Below are positions 46,328-54,644 of a DNA stretch of 64,000 nt, one piece after another. Location: the NCBI GenBank assembly GCA_018268915.1, contig JAFDVQ010000015.1:62001-126000 (forward strand), given 5' to 3'. Both the position numbers and the translations under genes were made by a program. The notes below the pieces were generated by a model. The model was not told the origin of the DNA and did not search any database. It was given only the letters and a program-made list of their open reading frames with translations. Source of the DNA: Acidobacteriota bacterium. Lineage in GTDB: Bacteria > Acidobacteriota > Terriglobia > Terriglobales > Acidobacteriaceae. Every line of letters starts with the position of its first letter. The stretch's first letter is position 1.

Positions 46328-48094
46328 ATGGGAACCAAGCAGAACACGCAATCCGCAGAGAGCCACCTCACCACGCCCACACGCCTGACAGGCGCTGAGA
46401 TCGTATGGGCAACGCTGGTCGGTGAGGGCGTGTCCACCGTCTTCGGATATCCGGGCGGAGCGATTCTCCCGGTCTACGATGCACTGCGCAAATTTCCCAT
46501 TCATCACGTCCTCGTCCGGCACGAGCAGGGCGCCGCACACATGGCCGACGGCTTCGCGCGCGCATCCGGCAAGGTCGGTGTCTGCATGGCCACCAGCGGC
46601 CCCGGCGCGACGAACCTCGTCACCGGCATTGCCACCGCTATGCTCGACTCCATCCCCGTCGTCTGCATCACCGGCAACGTGTCGAGCAAGCTGCTCGGCA
46701 GCGATGCCTTCCAGGAAGTCGACATCACCGGCATCACTCTGCCGATCACCAAGCACAATTTCCTCATCAGCAAGACAGAGGACATCGCCCACGCCATCCG
46801 CTATGCATTCCAGATCGCGCAAAGCGGCCGCCCCGGCCCCGTGCTCGTCGATATCACCAAGGACGCGCAGCAGGGCACAGCCATCTTCGACTTCGAAGCC
46901 GCCAAGCCGCGCCCCTATCGTCCGCACCCCATGCTGAAGGTCGAAGACTCGGGCCTCGCCAAGGCTGCCGAACTCATCCGCAATGCGAAGAAGCCCGTCA
47001 TCCTCTCCGGCCATGGCGTGATGGAATCCGGTGCGATGGAGCAGGTCCGCACGCTCGCTGAGCGCGCGCAAATTCCCGTAGCGCTCACGCTTCTCGGTCT
47101 CGGCGGCTTCCCTGCCTCGCATCCCCTCAACCTCGGCATGATGGGAATGCACGGCGAGTCATGGGTCAACCACGCCATTCAGGATGCCGACCTGCTCATC
47201 GCCTGTGGCATGCGCTTCGACGATCGCGTCACCGGATCGCTCTCGACATACGCATTGAAGGCGAAGAAGATTCACATCGAGATCGATCCCGCCGAGATCA
47301 ACAAGAACGTCAAGGTCGATGTAGCTCTCGTTGGCGATCTCCGCGCAGTTCTCGAAGAATTGCTCCCTCGCATCTCCGGCCGCGACGGCTCCGCCTGGAT
47401 CAAGACCATCGAAGCCAGCAAGGGCGACGTCTCCGTGCACGACATTAAGAACATTCCCGACTCCGGACATCTCTACGCCGCGCACGTGATGCACGATCTC
47501 TGGCGCATCACAGGCGGAGAAGCCATCGTTGCCACCGACGTGGGCCAGCACCAGATGTGGGAGGCGCAATACTTCCATCACGAGAAGCCACGCTCGCTCG
47601 TCACCTCAGGCGGCCTGGGCACAATGGGCTTCGCTCTCCCCTCGGCGATCGGGGCCAAAATGGCTTGCCCCGATAAAGAAGTATGGGTTGTCGCGGGCGA
47701 TGGCGGATTCCAGATGACCGCCGCCGAACTCTCCACCATCGTCCAGGAAAAGCTCAAGATCAACATCGCCATCATCAACAACGGCTACCTCGGCATGGTT
47801 CGCCAGTGGCAGCAGTTCTTCTACGACAGCAACTACGAAGCCACACCGCTCGTCAGCCCCGACTTCGTGAAGCTCGCCGACGCGCACGGAATCCGCGGCC
47901 GCGCCGTGACCACGCGCTCCGAACTCGCCGAGGCTGTCAAAGAAGCGCGCACAACCGACGGCCCATTCCTTCTCAACTTCATGGTTGAAAAGGAAGACTC
48001 CGTCTACCCCATGATTCCCGCAGGCAGTGCCCTGCACGAAATGATCCGCCGTCCCGGCAAGAATCCAATCGTCGAGTCGCCGGACGACAAGTAA
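46328..48094 (+). CDS. ilvB: Acetolactate synthase, large subunit
   Basis: ThDP- and FAD-dependent first common enzyme of valine, leucine and isoleucine synthesis; 588 residues. The catalytic Glu lies in RHEQGAAHMADGF near 60, and the ThDP-binding GDGGFQMTAAELSTIVQEKL near 460 and NNGYLGMVRQWQ follow. AAGGAG sits 6 nt before the ATG. The small subunit gene follows after 122 nt. Confidence 0.96.
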   Translation: MGTKQNTQSAESHLTTPTRLTGAEIVWATLVGEGVSTVFGYPGGAILPVYDALRKFPIHHVLVRHEQGAAHMADGFARASGKVGVCMATSGPGATNLVTGIATAMLDSIPVVCITGNVSSKLLGSDAFQEVDITGITLPITKHNFLISKTEDIAHAIRYAFQIAQSGRPGPVLVDITKDAQQGTAIFDFEAAKPRPYRPHPMLKVEDSGLAKAAELIRNAKKPVILSGHGVMESGAMEQVRTLAERAQIPVALTLLGLGGFPASHPLNLGMMGMHGESWVNHAIQDADLLIACGMRFDDRVTGSLSTYALKAKKIHIEIDPAEINKNVKVDVALVGDLRAVLEELLPRISGRDGSAWIKTIEASKGDVSVHDIKNIPDSGHLYAAHVMHDLWRITGGEAIVATDVGQHQMWEAQYFHHEKPRSLVTSGGLGTMGFALPSAIGAKMACPDKEVWVVAGDGGFQMTAAELSTIVQEKLKINIAIINNGYLGMVRQWQQFFYDSNYEATPLVSPDFVKLADAHGIRGRAVTTRSELAEAVKEARTTDGPFLLNFMVEKEDSVYPMIPAGSALHEMIRRPGKNPIVESPDDK

Positions 48095-48102
48095 GGCAAC
48101 GG

Positions 48103-48204
48103 ATCAGTGGTCAGTGATCAGGGGTCAGTCGATCGATCACTCGAGCCCACGTGATCCTCAGCCGGTGAGAGGGCCTGATCCCTGACCACTGAACCCTGAC
48201 CCCT
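48103..48204. repeat. Pair of inverted heptanucleotide arrays between ilvB and ilvN
   Basis: The left array (48103-48130: ATCAGTG, GTCAGTG, ATCAGGG, GTCAGTC) and right array (48177-48204: GATCCCT, GACCACT, GAACCCT, GACCCCT) are approximate reverse complements. They could fold the ilvB-ilvN spacer into a long hairpin ending just before the ilvN ribosome binding site. Confidence 0.8.
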
Positions 48205-48216
48205 TGGAAGGCTCCT

Positions 48217-48807
48217 ATGACGCACACTTTCGTCGCTTACGTTGAAGACATTCCCGGCGTGCTCACGCGCGTGGCATCGCTGTTCCGCCGTCTGAACATC
48301 AATATCAGCTCGCTCACTGTCGGCCGCAGCGAGCGAGCCGGCCTCTCGCGCCTCACGCTGGTCTGCGAAGCCTCATCAGAAGCTGGCGACCGCATTCGCG
48401 CCAGCCTCTACAAGCTTGAGAATATCGTCGACGTCGACGACATCGCCAAGGCCCCCAACGTCACGCGCGAACTCGCGCTCATCAAGGTAGCCGCCAATCC
48501 TCGCAATCGTGCTCAGATCTTCGATCTCGTTGAAGTCTTCCGCGCCCGCATCGTCGATCTCACCTCTGAATCGCTGATGATCGAGATGACCGGCGTCGAA
48601 AGCAAAATCGAGGGTCTCATCGAGATCCTTCGTGAAGACGAAGGCCGCATCCTCGAAGTCTGCCGCAGCGGCAAAATGACCATGCGCCGCGGCCACCACA
48701 CCTCCAGCGTTCTGCGAGCGATGGGAAAAGGGCCCGATGAAAAGCCCCTCCCCGAAGACGAACCCGAAGAAGCATCCAACGCAACCGTAGACATCGAACC
48801 CGCATAG
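48217..48807 (+). CDS. ilvN: Acetolactate synthase, small regulatory subunit
   Basis: Regulatory subunit that confers valine sensitivity. 196 residues: N-terminal ACT domain (about 1-78, VEDIPGVLTRVASLFRRLNI) and C-terminal ALS_ss_C domain (about 85-160, KVAANPRNRAQIFDLVEVF). The acidic tail to 196 is longer than in E. coli. GGAAGG lies 6 nt before the ATG. Confidence 0.94.
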   Translation: MTHTFVAYVEDIPGVLTRVASLFRRLNINISSLTVGRSERAGLSRLTLVCEASSEAGDRIRASLYKLENIVDVDDIAKAPNVTRELALIKVAANPRNRAQIFDLVEVFRARIVDLTSESLMIEMTGVESKIEGLIEILREDEGRILEVCRSGKMTMRRGHHTSSVLRAMGKGPDEKPLPEDEPEEASNATVDIEPA

Positions 48808-48825
48808 CTCAACAAACTAGGGTAT

Positions 48826-48859
48826 GGGTGCCCCGGGTCCCTCGCATTTGGGACCCGGG
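48826..48859 (+). repeat. Variable-stem palindromic element, copy A
   Basis: Head GGGTGCC, then a perfect 10-bp stem (48832-48841 with 48850-48859) and 8-nt loop, then ATAGAA. Arm CCCGGGTCCC. Confidence 0.8.
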
Positions 48860-48931
48860 ATAGAAGCTCCCCCACAATGCAGCCTTGTTCTTGAACCACT
48901 TGCGATATCCTGACGCGGAAAGGAGCGCTTC

Positions 48932-49540
48932 ATGGACGAAGATACAAAACCGTGCCCCGTCTGCGGCGAAACCATCAAAGCCGTAGCGCTCAAGTGCCGC
49001 TTCTGCAACACCGACCTCGCCGCCTACGCTGCTACCAAAGAGCTTGAAACCGAGAAGACCCTTTACAACGGCCATCCCGCGCTGATCTACAGCATCGGCC
49101 AGTTCGTGCCCTTCCTGGCTGTCATCATTGCCGCTGCCGCTGCGGTCTTCGTGCTTCAATGGCAGAACCAGCCCGCCTACTCGGCATACGTCATCCTGGG
49201 CGCCGTTCTCATCCTCGCGCTGATGTTCCTTCGCTTGTGGATGGGAAGCCGAGGCACCCACTACATCATCACCACGCAGAGGATCAAATACGAACGCGGC
49301 ATCCTGTCGAAGGTGCAGGAGTCATTGGAGCTCTTCCGCATTGATCACTTCGAGCTGCGTCAGCCCTTCGGCGCTCGCCTGCTCGGTCACTCCTCGCTGC
49401 ACCTCTTCTCCTCCGACGCTGAACTCGGAAACTTCGCCATCTACGGAATCCCCAATCTTCCGGCTCTTGCTGACCAGCTCCGCGAGTGCCAGCTTCGCGA
49501 GCGCACTCGCCGAAGCCTCACCACTTTCGTGAAGGCATAA
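48932..49540 (+). CDS. Zinc-ribbon and bacterial PH (bPH2) domain membrane protein
   Basis: A 202-residue protein. An N-terminal zinc ribbon (CPVCGETIKAVALKCRFC, cysteines near 8, 11, 24, 27) is followed by two membrane helices (about 54-76 and 82-102). A cytosolic bPH2 domain (about 105-185) has the typical GTHYIITTQRIKYERGIL. Function unknown. AAAGGAG lies 6 nt before the ATG. It sits between ilvN and ilvC. Confidence 0.82.
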   Translation: MDEDTKPCPVCGETIKAVALKCRFCNTDLAAYAATKELETEKTLYNGHPALIYSIGQFVPFLAVIIAAAAAVFVLQWQNQPAYSAYVILGAVLILALMFLRLWMGSRGTHYIITTQRIKYERGILSKVQESLELFRIDHFELRQPFGARLLGHSSLHLFSSDAELGNFAIYGIPNLPALADQLRECQLRERTRRSLTTFVKA

Positions 49541-49595
49541 TCTCACCGTGTCTTCCTGACTCACCAACGAACGCAAAGGAAAAAGAAAAGACATC

Positions 49596-50618
49596 ATGGC
49601 AAAGACTTATTACGATCACGACGCCGACCTTTCCCTGATCCAGGCAAAGAAAGTCGCCATCATCGGCTACGGCTCGCAGGGTCATGCGCACTCGCTCAAC
49701 CTCAAGGACTCCGGCGTCCAGGTCAAGGTCGGCCTCGCCGCCAACTCCAAGTCCATCGCCAAGGCTCAGAAAGCCGGCCTCGAAGTCGATACCGTTCCCA
49801 ACGTCGTCAAGTGGGCCGACGTCGTCATGGTCCTCGTCCCCGATCAGACGGCAGCAAAGCTCTACGCCGATGAGATCGCGCCCAACATCAAGCCCGGCAC
49901 GCTGCTTCTTTTTGCACACGGCTTCAATATCCACTTCAAGACCATCGCTCCCGTTGCCGGCATCGACGTAGGCATGGCCGCACCCAAGGCCCCGGGCCAT
50001 CGCGTGCGCGAAGTCTTCACCGAAGGCGGCGGCGTCCCCGGCCTCATCGCCATCCATCAGGACTCAACCGGCAAAGCGCACGCGCTCAATCTCAGCTACC
50101 TCAAGGGCATCGGCTGCACTCGTGCAGGCGTTCTCGAAACCACCTTCAAGGAAGAGACCGAGACCGACCTCTTCGGTGAGCAGGCAGTTCTCTGCGGCGG
50201 CGTCAGCGCTCTCATCAAGGCTGGATACGAAACCCTTGTCGATGCCGGCTACCAGCCGGAGAGCGCCTACTTCGAGGTCCTCCACGAGCTCAAGCTCATC
50301 GTCGATCTCATCTACCGCGGCGGCCTCGCCTACATGCGCTACTCCATCTCCGACACCGCCGAGTGGGGCGACTACGTCAGCGGCCCGCGCGTCATCAACG
50401 AGTCCAGCAAGCAAGCGATGAAAGACATCCTCAAGGACATTCAGGACGGCAGCTTCGCCAAGCGCTTCCTTGCCGATCAGAACTCCGGTCGAAAAGAGTT
50501 CCTCGCCTTCCGCGAAGCCGAAGCCAAGCACCCCATAGAAATCGTCGGCAAACAGCTCCGCTCCAGCATGCCCTTCCTCGACCCCGTCTCCGTCGAAGAA
50601 GTGGCCAAGAACCGCTAA
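49596..50618 (+). CDS. ilvC: Ketol-acid reductoisomerase, class I
   Basis: NADPH-dependent isomeroreductase, second common step of branched-chain synthesis; 340 residues, class I length. The Rossmann motif is GYGSQGHAHSLNL near 24-36. The knotted C-terminal domain carries the metal ligands in EDLFGEQ-like ETDLFGEQAVLCGG and YFEVLHELKLIVDLIY. AAAGGA precedes the ATG. Last gene of the leu-ilv run; three hairpins follow. Confidence 0.97.
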   Translation: MAKTYYDHDADLSLIQAKKVAIIGYGSQGHAHSLNLKDSGVQVKVGLAANSKSIAKAQKAGLEVDTVPNVVKWADVVMVLVPDQTAAKLYADEIAPNIKPGTLLLFAHGFNIHFKTIAPVAGIDVGMAAPKAPGHRVREVFTEGGGVPGLIAIHQDSTGKAHALNLSYLKGIGCTRAGVLETTFKEETETDLFGEQAVLCGGVSALIKAGYETLVDAGYQPESAYFEVLHELKLIVDLIYRGGLAYMRYSISDTAEWGDYVSGPRVINESSKQAMKDILKDIQDGSFAKRFLADQNSGRKEFLAFREAEAKHPIEIVGKQLRSSMPFLDPVSVEEVAKNR

Positions 50619-50656
50619 CGGACGCCTCTAAGAAGCCTCGTCACCGTGGGACAAAT

Positions 50657-50809
50657 ATCAGGGCCCGACTTCAGTCGAGCCCTGATCGCGGGTTTTGAAG
50701 GGGCACGGCTTTAGCCGTGCCGCTAACCTGCATCCAGAAGGTGCGCGCTTTAGCCCCTGCGGGAAGTCGTTCTATAGAAGCTCTGCGGAATCAACTCCGC
50801 GAGGCTTCT
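50657..50809. repeat. Three successive hairpins after ilvC
   Basis: Hairpin 1: ATCAGGGC/GCCCTGAT plus CGAC/GTCG (50657-50686). Hairpin 2: GGCACGGC/GCCGTGCC with TTTA loop (50702-50721). Hairpin 3: a 14-position stem with one mismatch (50776-50789 with 50796-50809). Hairpin 1 is followed by GCGGGTTTTG and may act as the operon terminator. Confidence 0.65.
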
Positions 50810-50814
50810 CTATC

Positions 50815-51582
50815 TCAATCCACCAACTGCTCCGCAATCAACCGCACCCACGTCTGCAACTCCATCGGCCGCCCGCTCAAATCCAGTTCGGCAAGCTTCA
50901 CCCCGAACATCTCCCAGGCAATTCGCTTCTGGCACCCGATCACCATCGCCTTCAATCCTGGAAACTCCTTCAGTCTCGGATCCCAGTTCAACTCACCCGC
51001 CCGCCGCACAACCCACTCCGCAAGTGCGATCAGATCTTCATCCGCAACGGCCGGCTTCAGACGCAGCGCAAACCACAACAGCACTACCCCATATTCGCGA
51101 ATTGAATCGTTCTCTCCTTCCGGATCCGATTTCAAAATCAGCCACGCGAAATTCCGCATCGCCTCACGGTTCAAATCAATCGGCAGCACCTCCAGACTCA
51201 ATATCAGCTGAATCGTCGTTGAACAAGTACTCCCGTCGTTATAGTGATAGTTCCACGGCTCATGCTCCGCCCTTAGAATCGCCGCACATGAGAACGCCCG
51301 AATCCAATGCCCGAATTCGCCCGTCCTTCCCGGCTTCCACTCAGGATTCTCCGGCTCCGACCATCGAATCAGTTCGAGCACTTCCATCGGAACCCACCCG
51401 GGACTGTCCGGCAACACACCCGTATCCCGAAGCTGTTCCAGAGCGGCCATGTGAGCATCCACATCGCACCCATAGTCAGCCGTCGAGATGCACTCCAGCA
51501 TCTCGTCCGTCACGTGCGCAGAGATAGCCCGCAACAGCACATCCCCATCCGGCTCGAACCGATTTAGAAGATCTAAGATCAT
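50815..51582 (-). CDS. Uncharacterised 255-aa soluble protein
   Basis: I do not recognise a family. The protein is acidic and probably all-helical, with no signal peptide or membrane segment. Trp-rich segments include VLELIRWSEPENPEW, HWIRAFSCAAILRAEHEPWNY and EYGVVLLWFALRLKPA. It looks like a HEAT-like or immunity-type helical scaffold, a guess from composition only. The ATG at 51582 begins MILDLLNRFEPDGD. It converges on ilvC. Confidence 0.65.
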   Translation of the reverse strand: MILDLLNRFEPDGDVLLRAISAHVTDEMLECISTADYGCDVDAHMAALEQLRDTGVLPDSPGWVPMEVLELIRWSEPENPEWKPGRTGEFGHWIRAFSCAAILRAEHEPWNYHYNDGSTCSTTIQLILSLEVLPIDLNREAMRNFAWLILKSDPEGENDSIREYGVVLLWFALRLKPAVADEDLIALAEWVVRRAGELNWDPRLKEFPGLKAMVIGCQKRIAWEMFGVKLAELDLSGRPMELQTWVRLIAEQLVD

Positions 51583-51661
51583 TCGTGATTAGCCACAAGT
51601 CTACTCGTCTCCGCCCCCGAACGCAGATCAACAGGCCTCATCTTCCGCTGTCACCAACCCC

Positions 51662-52765
51662 GTGGCATTCCTTAGTATCGAACCACCTGTGCTGACTGAA
51701 ACCCTGCGCGAAGTCCTTCACCCCGAATGGAGCAAGTTCCATCCGCGCGCCGCGCTGCGCTGCATGCCCGCCATCGCGCTCGCCATCCTCGTTGGCTCAT
51801 TCACCGGTCACGCTGAGTGGGGCATCATGGCCGCCAGTGGAGCGGTCAGCGTCGGCTTCGGCTCCTATCAGGAGCTTGGCGGCTCTCGCACCGCGCCCAT
51901 GCTCTTCGCCACACTCGGCATGTGCGTCTCGAGCTGGATCGGCACTCTTGCCGGTCAATCTCTCACCGCCACAACAGTCGCCACCGCGCTATGGGGCTTT
52001 CTCTACGTCGCCATCTCCGCACTCGGTCCCGGCCAGCAGTGGATAGCGCTCCAATCCGTCATCTGGATGATCATCTCCACCGCCTACCCAGCCCCGGGCC
52101 TGCATGCACTCACCCGCGGCGCGTTCGTCCTCGTTGGCGGACTGCTCCAGTTCGCTTGCGTCCGCTTCTTCTGGTGGGCTGAACGTCGCCAGACGCCCGT
52201 GATGGCCAGCGCTCAGCCAACCGGCGCGTGCGCCGAAAACCACATCTCTGACGTTCTCAAGCCGCGTTCCTGTTTGTTTCTCTATGCCCTTCGCGCAGCA
52301 ATCACTCTGGGCCTCGCGGCCGCTCTCTATCGCACGCTCAAAATCCCCAACGGCTACTGGATTCCGATGACCGCAGCCATCGTTCTCCGCGCCGACATGC
52401 GCCAGTCCATCACCCGCGGCTTTGCCCGCATGACCGGCACCATCCTCGGCACAGTCCTCGCCACAATCGCTGCCAGCCTTCTGCGCCCCGGTCCGTTCGC
52501 TCTCTCTATGCTCGTCCTGGTTTTCGTCTGGTGTGCTTACGCCCTTCTGTGGGTCAACTACGCAATCTTCGTCGTCCCGCTCACCGCATACGTTGTCTCT
52601 CTTCTCGCCCTCGCCGGACTCCCTGAACCCTTTGTGATTCATCACCGCCTTCTCAATACGCTGCTCGGCGGCCTCATCTCCCTCGCAATCCATCTCGTCT
52701 TCTTCGGTTGGGAACGATCCCGCGTACCTCACCAGCAACTGGCGCCTGAGCCTCATGACTCGTAG
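51662..52765 (+). CDS. FUSC-family inner-membrane transporter
   Basis: A 367-residue membrane protein of the fusaric acid resistance / aromatic acid exporter type, with two halves of about five helices each. The second half contains YWIPMTAAIVLRADMRQS and RMTGTILGTVLA, the conserved FUSC block. No membrane-fusion or outer-membrane partner is adjacent. The GTG at 51662 has no clear binding site; a GTG at 51689 is an alternative. Confidence 0.8.
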   Translation: MAFLSIEPPVLTETLREVLHPEWSKFHPRAALRCMPAIALAILVGSFTGHAEWGIMAASGAVSVGFGSYQELGGSRTAPMLFATLGMCVSSWIGTLAGQSLTATTVATALWGFLYVAISALGPGQQWIALQSVIWMIISTAYPAPGLHALTRGAFVLVGGLLQFACVRFFWWAERRQTPVMASAQPTGACAENHISDVLKPRSCLFLYALRAAITLGLAAALYRTLKIPNGYWIPMTAAIVLRADMRQSITRGFARMTGTILGTVLATIAASLLRPGPFALSMLVLVFVWCAYALLWVNYAIFVVPLTAYVVSLLALAGLPEPFVIHHRLLNTLLGGLISLAIHLVFFGWERSRVPHQQLAPEPHDS

Positions 52766-52857
52766 CTCACTATCCCAGCTCTCATCACAATTCCCTTCTC
52801 CGGCTTCGATCTCGCAGAATAAGCTTGTTCCGTTCCAGCATTCTCCGAGGTCACGTC

Positions 52858-53385
52858 ATGAGAAAGATCTTCGTACTCACAGCTTTCCTATGTCTCATCA
52901 ATCTGCCCAGGCTCTGCGCTCAGGATCCTCTCGATGGGCTCTGGCAGGGCTACGACGGCGAGTGGCGTCACGTCTCCAATCAGCTCATTGCTCTCGCTGA
53001 AGCCACTCCCGCAGACAAGTTCGCATGGCGACCCGCACCCGGCGTCCGCTCCACGAGCGAGGTCTTCATGCACATCGCCATTGCCAATTTCTGGCTCCTC
53101 AGCGTCACCGGCCCCAAGATGCCTGCCGATCTGAAAGAAGACGCTGAAAAGACCGTGACATCCAAGCCCGAAGTCATCGCCTGGCTCAAGCGCTCCCTCG
53201 AAGCCGTCAAGCAGGCGCACCTCTCTGCCGACCCCAAAGACATGTCCCGCAAACTCAAGGTCGAGGGCCGCGATGCAACCGTGGACGGCATGTACCTCCG
53301 CATCATCGTTCACGACAACGAGCACATGGGCCAGCTCATCGCCTACGCCCGCATGAACGGCATCGCACCGCCGTGGTCGAAGTGA
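52858..53385 (+). CDS. Exported DinB-like protein
   Basis: A 175-residue protein with a signal peptide (MRKIFVLTAFLCLINLPRLC, cleaved near AQD) and a DinB four-helix bundle. Potential metal-binding histidines are in FMHIAIANFW and HDNEHMGQLIAY. DinB proteins are metal-dependent thiol transferase or hydrolase scaffolds. GAGG lies about 8 nt before the ATG. Only 25 nt separate it from the esterase gene. Confidence 0.82.
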   Translation: MRKIFVLTAFLCLINLPRLCAQDPLDGLWQGYDGEWRHVSNQLIALAEATPADKFAWRPAPGVRSTSEVFMHIAIANFWLLSVTGPKMPADLKEDAEKTVTSKPEVIAWLKRSLEAVKQAHLSADPKDMSRKLKVEGRDATVDGMYLRIIVHDNEHMGQLIAYARMNGIAPPWSK

Positions 53386-53410
53386 GATCCTCAAATCAGG
53401 TGACAACACG

Positions 53411-54559
53411 ATGACCTTGTGCCGAGCCGTGATCCTTGCAGCAGTTGCCTTTTCTCTTTCTCCGTTTGGAATGACATTTGCGCAAACTCCGCCCGCACCA
53501 GTGGCGCAGCAGCCGCAGGCCCGCCCCACGCCACCAACCCGCGATCCGCACACACCCGGATACGTTCAGGCAAAAGAACTGCCCGACGGCACCATCCCAT
53601 CACCAACAGCAGATGGCAACTTCATCATCGGTCCCACGCACCCGGCAGCACCCGAAATGACTTCGCCAAACCTGAGCCACGGCGAGGTCATCGAGTTCAC
53701 AATGGAGTCTGCCGACAGCAAGTACTATCCCGGCATTGCGCGCGACAAAGGGACTTTCGGCACACCCGATCCCGCCGATCCAGCAAAGCTCCTCATCACC
53801 ACCAGCCACCCCGCGCCCTACTCGCGCAAAGTCGCCGTCTACGTCCCGAAGCAATACACTCCCGGGACAGAAGCGCCCTTCATCGTCGGAGCCGATGGCC
53901 CTGATCGCATGCTCTTCACTGCGCTCGACAGCATGATTCCCGACCGCAAGCTTCCTGCCATGATCGCCATCTCCATCGCCAACGGCACCGGCGACGCCCA
54001 GGGCAGTGAGCGCGGTCTCGAGTACGACACCATGTCGGGCAAGTATGCGGAGTGGGTCGAGAACGAAGTGCTCCCGCTCGTCGAATCGAAAGCCCACGTC
54101 AAGCTCACCCAGGATCCCGACGGCCGCGCTGCAACGGGCGGAAGCTCCGGCGCAGCATGCGCGCTCATCATGGCCTGGTATCACCCCGAGCTCTACCATC
54201 GCGTCCTCGCCTATTCCGGCACGTGGGTCAACCAGCAATGGCCGCACGACCCCAAAACTCCGCATGGCGCGTGGGAATTCCACGAGCACCTCATCCCACA
54301 GAGTCCGCGCAAGCCCATCCGCATCTGGATGGAGGTCGGCGACAAGGATCTCTACAACCCCAACATCATGCGCGACAACATGCACGACTGGGTCGAAGCC
54401 AACGAGCGCATGGCCCGTGTCCTCGCCGCAAAAAAATACCACTACCAGTTCGTCTTCGCCAAAAACGCCTTCCACGTCGACCGCGCCGTCAGAATGCAAA
54501 CCCTATCCGAAGCCCTCGAATACGTCTGGCAAGGCTACAAACCAAAACCGCGGAAATAA
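53411..54559 (+). CDS. Secreted alpha/beta-hydrolase, enterochelin-esterase-like
   Basis: A 382-residue exported esterase. After a signal peptide (about 1-25, ending TFA) and a Pro-rich linker comes an N-terminal beta domain, then an esterase D-like fold with the nucleophile elbow GGSSGAA (G-x-S-x-G) near 240. The expected Asp lies in EVGDKDLYN and the His in FHVDRAV. The substrate is unknown; sugar or siderophore esters are typical for the family. Confidence 0.85.
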   Translation: MTLCRAVILAAVAFSLSPFGMTFAQTPPAPVAQQPQARPTPPTRDPHTPGYVQAKELPDGTIPSPTADGNFIIGPTHPAAPEMTSPNLSHGEVIEFTMESADSKYYPGIARDKGTFGTPDPADPAKLLITTSHPAPYSRKVAVYVPKQYTPGTEAPFIVGADGPDRMLFTALDSMIPDRKLPAMIAISIANGTGDAQGSERGLEYDTMSGKYAEWVENEVLPLVESKAHVKLTQDPDGRAATGGSSGAACALIMAWYHPELYHRVLAYSGTWVNQQWPHDPKTPHGAWEFHEHLIPQSPRKPIRIWMEVGDKDLYNPNIMRDNMHDWVEANERMARVLAAKKYHYQFVFAKNAFHVDRAVRMQTLSEALEYVWQGYKPKPRK

Positions 54560-54600
54560 TGCGGCTGCCCCCATGTCCCGATTCTCTGACTCGGGAAGCT

Positions 54601-54632
54601 GGGTGCCCCAGGTCTCGATCTTGAGACCTGGG
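54601..54632 (+). repeat. Variable-stem palindromic element, copy B
   Basis: Head GGGTGC, perfect 10-bp stem (54607-54616 with 54623-54632), 6-nt loop. Arm CCCAGGTCTC. A decayed copy (CCCGA/TCGGG) lies just before it. Confidence 0.8.
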
Positions 54633-54644
54633 AACTGCTGGCAG

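Noticed and set aside
53411..54559. Esterase gene as retron effector
   Set aside because: It is on the opposite strand, has a signal peptide and a normal secreted esterase architecture, and belongs with the DinB-like gene upstream.
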